Positions 11,401 through 23,439 of a stretch of 64,000 bases of DNA are shown in pieces (the first letter of the stretch is position 1; the number at the start of each line of letters is the position of its first letter). The DNA is taken from assembly GCA_016748015.1 (NCBI GenBank), contig JAAOMT010000672.1, positions 13,428-77,427 on the forward strand, in the 5' to 3' direction. The notes under the pieces were generated by a model, which saw only the letters and a list, made by a program, of their open reading frames with translations, was not told the origin of the DNA and ran no database searches. The stretch comes from Geosiphon pyriformis (taxonomy: Eukaryota; Glomeromycota; Glomeromycetes; Archaeosporales; Geosiphonaceae). The position numbers and the translations under genes were made by a program.

Positions 11401-12627
11401 TTGAATTCTAAAAGATCTGTGCCTTTTTGGTTTATTCTGACATCAGATTTTTTGTATAATACTAGTCTTATACCTGTTTTATTTGGTGTAATTCTTGATG
11501 TAAAAGATATTAATATTTTGTCAATAGATCAATTTTCAATTTTGAAAAAATGTATTTATAAAGATTGATTAGATGTAATTAATATATATACAAATAAATT
11601 GTTAATAGATTTAAGTATTTTCATTGTAACTGGTAAGACTGCTGCATATTTTTTTAAAGTTAACTTAAGTATTAGTGTTAAAGTTTATAATTTATTGTTA
11701 TTAACAATAGCTGAATTGCAAGTTATTGCTTTGGCTTTAAAATATATGTTTTTTTTTTGTACTGTAATTGTATACTTAAACAGTTAGATTGTTTTGAATG
11801 TATGTGTTTTAGAGTTAAAGTTGTCAAATCTTAATTTTCAAAACTATTGCTAAATAAAAAAAAAACATATTGTTAATTTGGTCAAAGATAAAAAACTTTC
11901 AATGATTTGGTCAAAAATTAAAAGACATTTAGGTGTTTTAAGTAATATTTGTGTAGATGTCTTAACAAATAAGACTGTCTGTTTCCTTTTATTACTATCT
12001 AATAACATATATAAATGCTTTATTATGACTAATAATTTGAAAATATCTGGTAATGTTTATTATTTTATTCAAAATATATATAGATTAGTAAGTTGTGCTT
12101 ATTGAAAAGTTAAACTTAGTTTTAAAATATTAGATAGTTCTTAATTCAGAATATTAATTGGATTTAAACTGCTATAGTTTAACATTTGAATTTATACATG
12201 CTATTAGGTTTTATAAGTAAAATTTTAGTTAATTTGTGTATATATTTCATAAAAGCAGTCTATAGAAGACTGCCTATTGTGATTAAAAAAAAATTACAAT
12301 AAAAAATATCCAGATGTTCTGTATTTGTATTGTAAAAAAGTTGAATTTTTTAATTATGTGTTTACTTGTTTTAAAAAAACTGAGTTCTAAAAAAAGATTT
12401 TATTTGACCAGATTAAGATTTGGAAATCACTAATAAGGTTTTAAACTTTGCTATTTTCTATAATTGTAAAGTCTTTCTTGTTGTGTTTGTTAAATATTGG
12501 GTTGTATACTCATTTTTGCAAAGGCTTTGTGCTTAAAAATTAGTACAATAAAGCTTTACAGGTGTTTAAAGATCATAAAAAGGCTGTTTAAGTTCTAATT
12601 AATTTTGTGTACAGTTTAGATAAACAA
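8438..12627 (+). pseudogene. LINE-A ORF2, first part (endonuclease, RT, RNase H, zinc)
   Basis: A badly decayed non-LTR retrotransposon ORF2. Recognisable pieces in order are: endonuclease (FKDKLLVIILGLYAS near 8520, later NYIFVGDN); reverse transcriptase (KMYKKFISFFDNIYKD and YHVHNGLDQGE-like text near 10220-10330, with the catalytic FVDD now FVNK near 10500); RNase H (TIAELQVIALAL near 11710); HLGVLSN near 11930; and a C-terminal Cys-rich piece near 12310. LINE-B shows the same order. Stops are dense and the frame shifts often. The ORF is cut at 12627 by the Gyp2 element and resumes at 24751. Confidence 0.75.
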
Positions 12628-13499
12628 TATTACTTATAGAAATAAAAATTATAATAAGTAAAAAAATAGCCAATAAGAAAAAAATATAGTAAAAAGAAAA
12701 ATTCCAGAATTTTAAGATTTTTTTGAAGAAATTACAGAATTCTAAAATTCTAAAATTCCAGAATTTTTAACAAAAAAAATTGAAAAATTTCAAGAAATCT
12801 TGTATAATACAAATTTTTTATATAGCAAAAATATTAGAAACAAAAAAAGTAGTTAAAATTTATAAAACAATAGTTAGCAATAAATAATTATCCAATACTT
12901 CTCTCTTTAAAAAATAGTTTTTTATAACTTAAAATAAAATTATACTTATATTAATAAAATATTTATTATTACTCAAACTCATATTCTTATTACTTAATTA
13001 AAAAATATTAATTAATTTTACACTATTAACAATTTATGTTAATAAAATCTAATATTTAATTACACTAGACTAATAGCTTTTAATTATGGCTATTAATGGA
13101 ATATTAATTTTTTATTTCTTTTCTTATTTTTTTTTATTTTTTTTTATTTTATTTTATTTTATTTTGTTTTGTTTTCTTTGTTGTTTACTAATTGATTAAA
13201 AAAATTAAACACTAAATAATTAACATCAAGGATAACCTAGTAAAAAATTCATAAAACAAGAATAGAAAACTTAAGAATAGCTTATCAGAAAAACATAATT
13301 ACCAAAATAAACTGGCTATTATACTGAAAAAAAAAATCATGAAAAAAAACCCTTAATTGAATTTCTGTCTATTATACAAAAAACTCAACCAAAAATCTTT
13401 AAACTCCAAAATTTTTAGAAATTACTATTATTTACAACTATTAAGTACCAAATTATGAGTTTGTTATTTGTTTCACATCTCAAATAATTATTTGTAATA
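12628..13499 (+). repeat. Gyp2 5' LTR
   Basis: An 872-bp LTR beginning TATTACTTATAG (from TGTTACTCATAG) and ending TTGTAATA (from CTGTAACA). In sense it has a GGAATT/TTGCAATT-type repeat region, a TATA stretch near 12805-12830 and a run of T-rich simple sequence near 13110-13190. It matches the other Gyp2 LTRs in this window. Confidence 0.8.
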
Positions 13500-13513
13500 T
13501 TTGGTGCTTCTTG
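13500..13513 (+). other. Putative primer binding site of Gyp2
   Basis: TTTGGTGCTTCTTG directly follows the 5' LTR. TGGTGCT is complementary to a tRNA 3' end AGCACCA. Gyp1 has TTTGGTGCTCTCC at the same position, so both families may use the same or related tRNA primers. The tRNA cannot be named from this window. Confidence 0.5.
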
Positions 13514-13563
13514 TAAGATATAATCTAACAGAGAATCAGCATTAATATTAATTATTTAAAAAA

Positions 13564-15480
13564 GTGGCAGAATTAAAAGTAATAGGAAAAAACCATTTAG
13601 AATTTATAAAATTCTTATTTCAATATTATCAAACTTATCTGAAACTAACAAATAATTATTGGTCAGCAGAATCAATCTTCAATTTTTACATAAACAAAAA
13701 AATTATATACTATTTAAAAAGCCAAAGAGATCCAAAAACCACTATCAAAAATTTCTATAGTAAGTTGTTATAACATACCAGTTTTTTACAAAATTATAAT
13801 TTTATTTCAATAATTACAGAAATAAATTGCAAGATCAAAAATTATATCAAACAAAGATTTCTTATTATTTTTGCTAATAAAGAAAAAGAGAAACTACAAA
13901 CTCTAACAGAAATTTTAAAGAAAATATAATTATCTATTTAAAAAAAACAAGAGTCATTTTATTCATCAATTTATCATATTATTATATGTCCAGAAGCACT
14001 ATTTAGATAACATTAACAGCTGTACTTATATTAAAAACACTATTATCTAGAGTATTATTCCAAAATAACCAAAATTATTAAGAATTTATAGCAATTTCTT
14101 TAAAGAATTTAGATTATAACTAATAATACAATCAGAACTTTAATTACTATTATCTTAACCAAATTTTGAATCTATTAGTAATTAAGCAGACACTAATTCA
14201 GAAAAAAAAAAAACAGTAATTAGAAAAAATATAGTTAAAACCTGATTCCAATTAGTTCAAAAGTCCAAACTCCAATTGTTTAAATTCAGCAAAACCTAAA
14301 CAATCTAAACTCTGCTTTTATTTTTCCACAAAACTTATTTTTAGTTATTCCAATTAATCAATTATCAGTAATACTAATCACTGTTTACCAATAACAACAA
14401 CAATAACAACAATTTGCACAAATAGCATATACACTAATTGCCAAACTTAAAAAATTCACCAGTAAAGAAAACAATATTCAAGTATGGCTTAATAATATGA
14501 AAAAAGCCATTGTAGCCAATAAATGAGATAATACTAAAGCATTTTAAGTCATTTTATACTTTTTTTAGAATACTGTCAACTTGTAATATCAAAACTTAAT
14601 CAATAAACTACAAACTTTCAACAAGTTTAAAACTGGGTTTTTATAATATTTCAGTAATTATAACAGTATTAATCAGTTATTAACTGGATTTATTATCATT
14701 AAACAAAACAATATTAAAACAATCACTATGTATTTGAGACATTTTCATCAAAATCTGTGCCAAATTCAAGCAATTGAAGCTGATTACTTTATAGTATTAC
14801 AGATTTTAAATTAATTCATTTGTAGATTATACAGCAGTTTATTACAATAAGTATGCCTATTGTATCCAAACACACTCCAAAACACAATTATTCATGTTAG
14901 AAATTTTGAATTGGCCAAATTTAAAGTTAATCACATCTAAACTGTAAACTTAAGTATAAATAAATTATTTAAATTAGATTTTAAGTTAAAACAATTTAGT
15001 AATTTGATTAACCAAAAATTAGAGAAATACTCAGTTAACAATCAAACAATTTATTAGTCTTTTTAATATCATAACAATTCAAAAAACTCCAATTGCTTTT
15101 ACAATTAATTGTGTCTATTATTATTATTAGCAAATCAATTATGGCAATAAAAAATGTGTAATTGCTACTACTATAATAAACAAAGTTATTTAAAAACAGA
15201 TTATTGCTTCAAGTTTAATAACTCATAATTGGAAAACCAATATAAAAATCTTAATTGCAGATTTCAAATCCAAAACTACATCAATTATTCATTATTAGAA
15301 CAATATTAATCACATTATGTTCTAATAATACAGCAATCAATATATTCATCTCTTGTTTATTAGACTTTAGTATTAGTAATATATTAACCACAACCACAAG
15401 TAATTTATCAGTCTTAACCAATTCAAATACTGTCCCAAAATACTGTACCAATATCAACTAAAAATTTAAGACTGAGAATT
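13564..15480 (+). pseudogene. Gag of Gyp2
   Basis: A decayed Gag. The first open part (13564-13773) opens with a GTG, probably a mutated ATG, and keeps a helical N-terminal region. Near 14440-14900 a typical retrotransposon Gag core is readable through TAA/TAG codons taken as former Gln (KFTSKENNIQVWLNNMKKAI, then QYFSNYNSINQL). At 15163-15204 a CCHC zinc knuckle survives as C-YYY-NKQSYLKTDY: its later Cys and His positions are all Tyr, each explained by a single C-to-T or G-to-A change. Confidence 0.65.
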
Positions 15481-15539
15481 ACTTACATCTAACAAAATTA
15501 GTAATTGGTAATAGTAATGTATTAACCAATTTCTAGTTT

Positions 15540-18060
15540 ATTAAACCAGCTATTAAGATTATGTTAACAGAATTTAAGAAGTAAGTATACTCAAAACCTG
15601 AATTTTTAGAGCTATTTAAGTTTTTTGGTTATTTCAGAAAACACTTAATCCAACAACTCAAAATTATTAATACAACTACTTATTAACAACATTCTACTAA
15701 CAATTATTATTGAAAATAAATCACTTGTAACCATATTTTTTTTTAAATTGGAAGAATTAATAACAACATTTTTATTTAATAAAGTTATTCTAAACACTAA
15801 ATTTATTACTGTCATGTACATATATGCTAAAATCAATGATTAATTTATTAAGTTTATTCTTAATAGCAGATCAATAGACATCATTATTACCAAACAACTT
15901 ATAAACCAATTAGGCCACTAAGTTGATTAAGCTGTTAGTGCTAGAATCATTATAGCTAATAAAATAACTAAAACTTTTATTGAAAAAATTGATAATTTTT
16001 CTTTTGAAGTCAATAGTATTATTACACTTATCAAAGTTTTTGTCATAAAAGCCACATAATATCAGGCTTTTATTAGTAATAATTGGTTGTTCAAGACTAA
16101 TATTATGCTTAACTAGAATACTTAAAAACTACAGCTTAGTTAAGATAATTAACATATTTAAATACTAGCTACTTGTAATCACTTCAAAACAACTTAATTA
16201 CAGTTACTGATAAAACTCGAGAAAAAAATAAACAAACCTATCTAAGAAGTTTATTAAGTCTTATAAACTAAAGACAAGCACAATAAATTACTATCAATAT
16301 TTTTTTGGAACAACAAAAAAAAAACAAACAAATCTTAAGTCACTGTTATTAAAAATACAGTCAGCAATTAGCATAGACTATACTTGACTCCAAAACCAAG
16401 AAACAATTATTTTATATTTCACTCAAATATAAGAACTACAGAAAAAAGCTTTTATTCATAAAAGTTTGGATTTTGTCAGAAAAAAATTATAAAACATGTA
16501 TTTGCTATTATTATAAAACATGTTATTAAAAATGTTTTAATTATCTTAAACAACAAAAAAAATAAAACAATAAATCATGTTTTATTTGTAGAAAAACACT
16601 ATTTAATAAAAAAATGTAAAATAACATTCCTGATTATAGAAAAATATGTGATACATTATGTTAATACACAATTCTTATTAGTGACTAAGTAAACAAAAAA
16701 ACACTTTTTAACATCATGTAAAACAGAATTCTCTTATATTTAAATAGTTATTCACATAATAAGAACAAAATCTGGTGAATAACAAGTATCAAAATCAAAA
16801 ATGTTTTGTTCAATAAGATACTTACAATTAAAACAATTTATTAAAACTCATTAAAACTGTTTTTATATCCAATTAAAATATTTTTATTAACATTCTAAGC
16901 AATCCAAAACAATTTTACAAACACTATCAAGATTTAACATCTACTAGAAAAGAGTAAGAGCAGTATTTAAAACAATTAAATACTAAATTTTATAAACATT
17001 ATTTAATTTCCAATAATTTTGAATATTATGATGATTGTAACCTTATTTACAATCCACTATTACATATAATTTATTTAATTTCTGAAGAAAAAAAACCAAT
17101 TAACAGTTGCATTTTAAAATCAAAATCAAAATTTAATCTTAATTCAAATTTTAATAATAATAATAATAACAGTTCTAATACTATTTTCAATAACAACCAC
17201 AATAACAATAAATTAAATCTCAATTACAATTCCAAACAATATATTATGCTTTTAAATCTTTAAAAAAGCAAGAACTTAAATGATTCAGTAATAATAATAA
17301 AAGTATTATGTTAGAATATGTGCATAATACTAATATAGAATTTAATTTCAAATACTCAAAAAAAATTACTATTAGATTAAAACCTCATTTACATATTAAT
17401 ATAAATTTAAAAATAGCACTAGAAATTTTAACAACAATAATCCAATTAGTGTTTTAATTTAGTTTAACAAAAAAAAATTAATATCAAAAGAAGAATAATT
17501 AATATAGAATATATAGAAAATATTATTACAATACTACAAAACAAATTAGAAAAAACATATACAATTGAACCAAATAAAAAAATAGCATAAACAATATTTC
17601 TATTTTTAATAAAAATAACTCAGTTAGTATTAGTAGAAATAAAAAAAGAATTAGAAATCACAGTAAAAGAGATAAATAAATTCAAATTCATGAATAGAAT
17701 AGAAATACCAGTTAATATGACCAAAAAAAAACTAATTGATCAAAAAGAAATTATCTCCACCAATTAATTAATTTCTATTTTAATATATGACCAACATATA
17801 TTAACTATAGAAAGAAAAATAAAAAATCAACTCCAAATTTTTGAAGTTATATCTACTATTTGTAAATCAGAAAAAATTGTTATTACTAATTTTTACATAC
17901 TAGCAAAAACTCACAAATACATTAAAATTCCAATATACAACACAATTAAAAATTCAATAAAAATACCAAACAAAATTATTATTAAATACTTAAGTATTAA
18001 AATTGAGAAGCAAACACCAATTATCATTTCAAATTTTTTACAACTGTGTAAATATGTAAA
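15540..18060 (+). pseudogene. Protease, Cys-rich module and dUTPase of Gyp2
   Basis: Three modules can be traced by likeness to G1c. The protease region lies near 15860-16150 (IDNFSFEVN and QYQAFISNNWLFK against IDNFPFTIN and QYQALVGNDWLLK). The Cys-rich module lies near 16419-16705, with KYKNYRKKL against KCKDCKKKL and SCFICRK and CDTLCQYTILIS against PCFICGD and CDQTCQYALSIS. The dUTPase lies near 17380-17720 (LKIALEI, IINIEYIENIITILQN, EPNKKIA). So Gyp2 shares the unusual Gyp1 order. Stops at Gln positions are common. Confidence 0.65.
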
Positions 18061-18427
18061 TATTACATCACAAATCATTTACAAATAAAAAGAATGTTAT
18101 TTACTACAACCAAAACAGTTGAACCAAAAAAACTTGGAAAACTTAAATTTACTTTAACATATATAACTCAAACTGCTACTTAATATTTTTATTAATATTT
18201 TTGCAAATGAAAATGAATTTAACAGAATTAATATTATTCAGCATTAGATCAAAGCTGAAAATGTAATGCCAATTAAACAACAACTATACTGAGTATTACC
18301 TGTTAGCCATAAAATTATTTGTCAAAAAATCAATATGTTGAACAATAAATTAATTCAATTATTAATAAGTTTATAATTATTATCAGTAATATTTATCTAA
18401 AAAAACAAAAAATCCATTTTTGCATAA
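18060..18427 (+). pseudogene. Gyp2 reverse transcriptase, first part
   Basis: The linker and start of the reverse transcriptase, up to KIHFCI, equivalent to KIRFCVDYKQLNS in G1c. It is cut at 18427 by a solo LTR. Joining 18427 to 19302, keeping one copy of the ATAA duplication, gives FCINYRKLNNIIYRDSY, a normal RT motif in frame. Confidence 0.75.
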
Positions 18428-19297
18428 TGTTACAGGTAATTATTTGGGGTCTGAAAACAAATAACAAACCCATAACTTAGTGTTCAATATCTTAATAATA
18501 TTGGTAATATTTAAAGATTTTGGTTAAGTCTTTTATATAATAGACAAAGATTCAATGGTTGTGTCAATAGCCTTCCAAAATAATTATTCTATCAAATTTT
18601 TTTTTAGTATGGTGGCTGGTTTATTTTGGCAATTGTGCTCTTCTGATAAGCTATCTTTAAATTTCTAAATTCTATACTCTTATTTCTAGGTCTTTTACCA
18701 GACTATTTTTAACATCAAATTACTCAATACTTAATTCCTTTAATTAGTTAGTAAATTAACAAAACAAAAAAAAAGAAAAAAAAAAAGAAAAAATTAGTAT
18801 TTTGTTAATAGTTATAATCAAGAACTATTGTTCTAGTATAGTTAAGTATTGGATATTATCAATATAAAGTGTTAATAACAGATGAGTGATGAAAATTTTC
18901 AATCAAATAATAATAACATAGATTAAATAATAATAAGTATGTTTATTAAATATTTTTGAAAATTCACTTTGGTTGATAGTAACTATTCATAAAATAAAAT
19001 TTTAATTAATAAATAAGAAAAGGAATGCTAAATTAAATACTTTTCTTGCTTTTAATACTACTGCTATATATATATAGTTAGTATTATATGAAATTTTTGG
19101 AATTTTGCAATTCTTTTAGTAGAATTCTAGAATTTTGGAATTCTAGAATCCTGCAATTCTAAGTAAAGAATTCTGGTATTTTGGGATTCTGGAATCTTGC
19201 AATTTCTTTAGAAAAATTCTGGAATTTTTTTGTTACTACACTTACTTCTGATTAGCTATTTCTTTAATTATAATACTTTTAATTTCTATGAGTAACA
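18428..19297 (-). repeat. Solo Gyp2 LTR with ATAA duplication, in RT of Gyp2
   Basis: The plus strand reads from TGTTACAGG to GAGTAACA (870 bp), antisense to the host element. ATAA lies on both sides (18424-18427 and 19298-19301). No internal element sequence remains, so this is a solo LTR left by LTR-LTR recombination. It splits the RT of another Gyp2 copy, so it is younger than that copy. Confidence 0.88.
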
Positions 19298-20400
19298 ATA
19301 AATTACAGAAAACTTAACAATATTATTTATAGAGACAGTTATTTAACTCTACAAATCTAAAAACTATTTAATGTTTTTAAAGAAAAAAATAGTTCTTTAT
19401 ATTAGACTTATACAGTAATTACTAACAAGTAGACATAAATTTTGCTGACAAAAAAAAGACAGCATTTATTACCAAAGAAAAAAATTTTGAATTTGATGTT
19501 ATGTTTTTTGGCTTAATTAATGTCTCAACTATCTTTTAATAGCTAATAGAAATTGTTTATATTGAATTGTTATAAAAATCAGTAGTAATCTACTTGAATA
19601 ACACTAATATATTCTTTAAGACATTTGATAACCATTTTTATTATCTTTAACAAGTGTTTAAAAGATTAAAAAAAATCAGATTAAAATTAAATGCTATTAA
19701 ATACTTTTTTGGAAAAACAGAACTTAAGTTTTTAGAATATATTAAAAGCAAAAATTAAAACAGACCTAAATAAAATTGAAATAGTTAAGAACTTTTTAGT
19801 ATTAATAAACTTGACAGAACTAAAAACATTTTTGGAATTTGCTAAATACTATTGCTGCTTCATCTAAAACTTTTCAAAACTGGCTCAACTATTTTATCAG
19901 CTTCAAGCAAAGAATATTAAATATAAATAAACTGAAAATCAACAAAAAACTTTTGACAAATTAAAAAAAAACTCATTTAAGCTTTAGTATTAATCTATTT
20001 AAATCACAGCAAACCATTTATTGTTACTATTAATATATTAAAATAAGTATTAAAAACTGTACTATTACAAAAAAAGCTAATAGATAAGAACATCTAGTGA
20101 TATATGTTAATTGAAATTTAAGTTCAGCTGAAAAAAACTATAGAACTTTAGTATTAAAACATTTAGCTATCTATTAGGCTGTTATAAAATAGAAAAAATA
20201 CTTGGGCCAAAAATTTAATGTGTACACTAATCTCAAAGAATTAACATTAATTTAGAAGCAAAAATTTGGAAACAATTATTATACAAGATAAAAAATAAAA
20301 ATATTACTATTTAATTATATTGTATATTATAAAAAAAAAAGAAAATGGAAATGCTAATAAGTTGTCATGAATAAAACAAATCTAAAAAAAAAACATTTCA
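19298..20400 (+). pseudogene. Gyp2 reverse transcriptase second part and RNase H
   Basis: Continues from YRKLN through FSTLDL-like text, KTAFITKEKNFEFDVMFFGLINVSTIF, and YLNNTN (the catalytic YLDD has become YLNN). The thumb (FLEYI) and RNase H (SSAEKNYRTLVL, then YLGQKFNVYTNLKEL) follow. In-frame TAA/TAG codons fall where Gyp1 has Gln. The catalytic Asp-to-Asn changes alone would inactivate the enzyme. Confidence 0.75.
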
Positions 20401-20479
20401 ATCCAAAAATATAACAAAAAATAAACACCCAAAAATATTAACAATTTTAATATTATATTAATACTTAATAGTTAAAAGA

Positions 20480-21306
20480 GAAATTATCTTAAAAAAAACA
20501 AAACCACATAAAACAACAATCAAAATATTTTATTATTTACCAAAATATACTATATTAAAAAAACAAAAAAGAGTTAGACCAGCCACTTAGAATAATTATA
20601 AAACCAAAAAAAAAAATAATACTGTTCAATATCTATTCAAATTCAATTACAGAATATTTTTATAAAGAAACAACCATAAAAAAAACCAAAAAAAATACTA
20701 TTGATTATTAATATATCCAGACATTATTCAATATGTTTAAAATTGTAATGTTTATTAAAAAAAAGGAAAAACAAAACTCAGTAAGTTACTAAAACCAATT
20801 AAAGTGAAACAATTATTTGATTAAATTGGAATTAACTTAGTTAAATCACTAACTATAATCAACAAAAACAATTAATATATAACAGTAGTTATAAATTATC
20901 TTATAAAGTGGCCAGAAACTAAAGCAATTTAAAGAACAGATACAGAATTCATAACCAAATTTGTATATTAAGATTTGATTTATCAACATGAATGCCCAAA
21001 AAAATTGTTATTAGATCAAAAAACTCACTTTATAAACAGAATATTAACAAATTTAAGTCAAAAATTTAGAATTAAAAGGCTATTATTATTATTATATTAC
21101 TCATAAACAAATGGCTTAATTAAAAATTTCGATAAAACATTGTGTAAAACAATAGCCAAGATTAGTCAAGAAAATCAGAACAAATAAGATTTGTTTATAT
21201 CATCAATATTATTTGTTTATTAGACAATAAAACAAGATATTATACAAGCAATATCATTTAAATTAGTCTATAATAGAACAATAATATTACTAGTTGAAAT
21301 AAATAT
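20480..21306 (+). pseudogene. Gyp2 integrase, core
   Basis: A decayed integrase core with DQIGINLVKSL (first Asp now Asn), NYLIKWPETKAIQRTD, LLLDQKTHF (second Asp) and TNGLIKNFDKTLC (catalytic Glu now Lys). It is cut at 21306 within the region equivalent to LPISFTVETY of G1b. The frame continues at 21960-22069 and 22983-23374. Confidence 0.75.
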
Positions 21307-21959
21307 TGTTATGGATTGGAGTAATAAGCTAATAAATAGCAAGGAAGAACAAAATTGTAAGATAATAAAAGGAATCAAAGAGAATTCAACTTTAAAAAAC
21401 GAATTAAATAAGTATAGATTCAATATGTAAGATTAGTCTCATAAAATATCTTAGTCATTATACTTTTTAAAAAATAACTGAGAATCTGAAAATAGAGGAA
21501 TAGTCTGTACTGTCAACAAATGATCACACACTGATATAATTCTATGCCTTATGTCAGCACTCTTAAAATTCAATATCAGGTATCAGATATATTTTTCAGT
21601 TATGTTTTATTCAATAATCTTTAAATATTACAATTATATAAGTTAGAAAAAGGGTAGATAAATGCCAATAAGTAATCTTTTATTTCAAAATATTCAGATA
21701 CTTAAAGGTAAGGAAAAAAAAATTAGCAAGAAGAGAAGAATTAAGATGAAATTGTTATTTTATTTCTTTTTTTTCTTTGATTTTTACATGCTTTTTTATA
21801 GCTAAGAGATTTATTGCTTATATAGTTATTAAAAATAGTCAATGATTAGGTCAATAATTAGGTTAATAATCACTATCTAAAAATAGAATGGCTAATTATA
21901 GGATATTAATGACTAATACATGTAATAACTAATAAAAAGTATGAGTTTCAACCATAATA
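21307..21959. repeat. Solo LTR of a third family, ATAT duplication
   Basis: A 653-bp block with inverted ends TGTTATGG and CCATAATA (from CCATAACA), flanked by ATAT on both sides (21303-21306 and 21960-21963). It differs from the Gyp1 and Gyp2 LTRs in sequence. Removing it with one ATAT rejoins the Gyp2 integrase frame as VEININTYSIKPITKANF, matching the VETY...QPINEENF text of Gyp1. The block is AT-rich with no ORF. Confidence 0.8.
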
Positions 21960-22069
21960 ATATTAATACATATTCAATAAAACCAATAACAAAAGCCAAC
22001 TTTTAAGAAATATTGCTAAAAAAACATATGACTTAATAAAAATTCTAGAAAACAAAAAGTAAAGAGCAG
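21960..22069 (+). pseudogene. Gyp2 integrase, short middle segment
   Basis: A 110-bp integrase segment between two inserted LTRs. It reads NTYSIKPITKANF, stop, EIL and on to the equivalent of the QRRAYTLLSTLE region of G1c. It would be unrecognisable without rejoining it to its neighbours. Confidence 0.65.
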
Positions 22070-22982
22070 TATTATAAATGATTATTTAGAATATAAAAAC
22101 AAATAACAAATTCATAACTTGGTGCTCAATAGTTTGATGAAATTGGTAAATTTAAAGGTTTTTGTAATCTGAAGGTTTTGTAATCTGAAGGTTTTGATTA
22201 AGTCTTTTATATAATAGACAAAGATGCAATAGTAATATTTTTTGGTAATGTTTCTGGTTTCTTCTTCAATCCTCAAGTTAATATGCTGTAGTGTTCATAG
22301 CCTTCTGAAAAATTCTTCTGTCAATTTTTTTCTCAGCTTGATAGCCAGTTTCCTGGTAAGCTATTTTCAAATTCTAAGTATTTATTCTTATTTCTGGATT
22401 TTTTACCAGTCTTTTTGATGTCAATAATTTTGCATGTTTAATTTTTCAATCAATTAGTAAACAATACAACAAAAAAATAAAATAAAAAAATAAAAAAAAA
22501 CAAAAAAAAAACAAAAAATTAGTATTCCATCAATAGCCATAATTAAGAGCTATTAATCTAAAGTAGTTAAGTATTAGATTTTATTAACATAAAGTGTTAA
22601 TAGTGGTAAAAGTAATTAATATTTTTAATTAAGTAATAATAATATAAATTTAATAATAATAAATAATTTTATTAATAGAGGAATGATTTTACTTCAAGTT
22701 ATAAAAAACTATTTTTTAAAGGAAAAATATTGTTTTAAATTAATAAAACTCTATTAGATTCTTTAAAAATTGCTTTTTCTGTTTTTAACACTCTTACTAT
22801 ATATATATAATTTATATTATATAAAATTTCTGGAATCTTGCAATTTTTCAGAGAAATCCTGAAATTCTGGAATTTTGAAATCTTGTAATTCTTTTAGAAG
22901 AATCTTGGAATTCCTCTATTATTACACCTATTTCTAATTGGCTATTTTTTTAACTATAATACTCCAATTTCTATGAGTAACA
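22070..22982 (-). repeat. Solo Gyp2 LTR in integrase of Gyp2
   Basis: The plus strand runs from TATTATAAATG (decayed TGTTACAGATG) to GAGTAACA, 913 bp, antisense to the host element. Flanks are GCAG (22066-22069) and ACAG (22983-22986), a 4-bp duplication with one G/A difference. The integrase frame continues on the far side. Confidence 0.8.
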
Positions 22983-23374
22983 ACAGTTAATAACATGTAA
23001 AAATCATAAAAAAAACAAAAAAAATAACATGATAATCAGTTATTAAATAAACCAGCTAAATTCAAAATTGAAAACAAAGTATTCTTATATTATACCAAAG
23101 CAGAAAAACAATGGAATAAAAAATTTGATTCCAAATGAATAGTCTATTTTATATTAAAGAAATTTTGGAAAATAGAACATATAAATTAAGATAAAACAAC
23201 AAAATTTTAGTTAAAGCAACATATGATAATTAACTAAAACTATATTACAATATAGCTTTATTATTTACCAATAATATTCTATAACTAAAAGTACAATAAA
23301 TATTAGTCCAACCAAATAAGATTTCACAAGATCTAAAACCAATCATAATTATTAACACAAACATATCAAATTAA
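22983..23374 (+). pseudogene. Gyp2 integrase, C-terminal domain
   Basis: Reads HDNQLLNKPAKFKIENKVFL, then YTKAEKQWNKKFDSK and SQDLKPIIII, matching the integrase tail of Gyp1 (HDNKLPP...FKVGNKVLLHRTKAEKQW...NLELIIIIEQ). Several stops are present. It ends at a TAA near 23373. Confidence 0.75.
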
Positions 23375-23439
23375 TTTATCAAAACAATATATAAAAAACT
23401 AACACATGTAATAAAAGCAATAAAAGATAAAAATTACAA

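Noticed and set aside
13564-18427. Reading TAA and TAG as Gln gives sensible proteins, which suggests an alternative genetic code.
   Set aside because: The host genes in the same window use TAA and TAG as normal stops, and TGA also interrupts the elements. The pattern is better explained by mutation of CAA and CAG in dead transposons.
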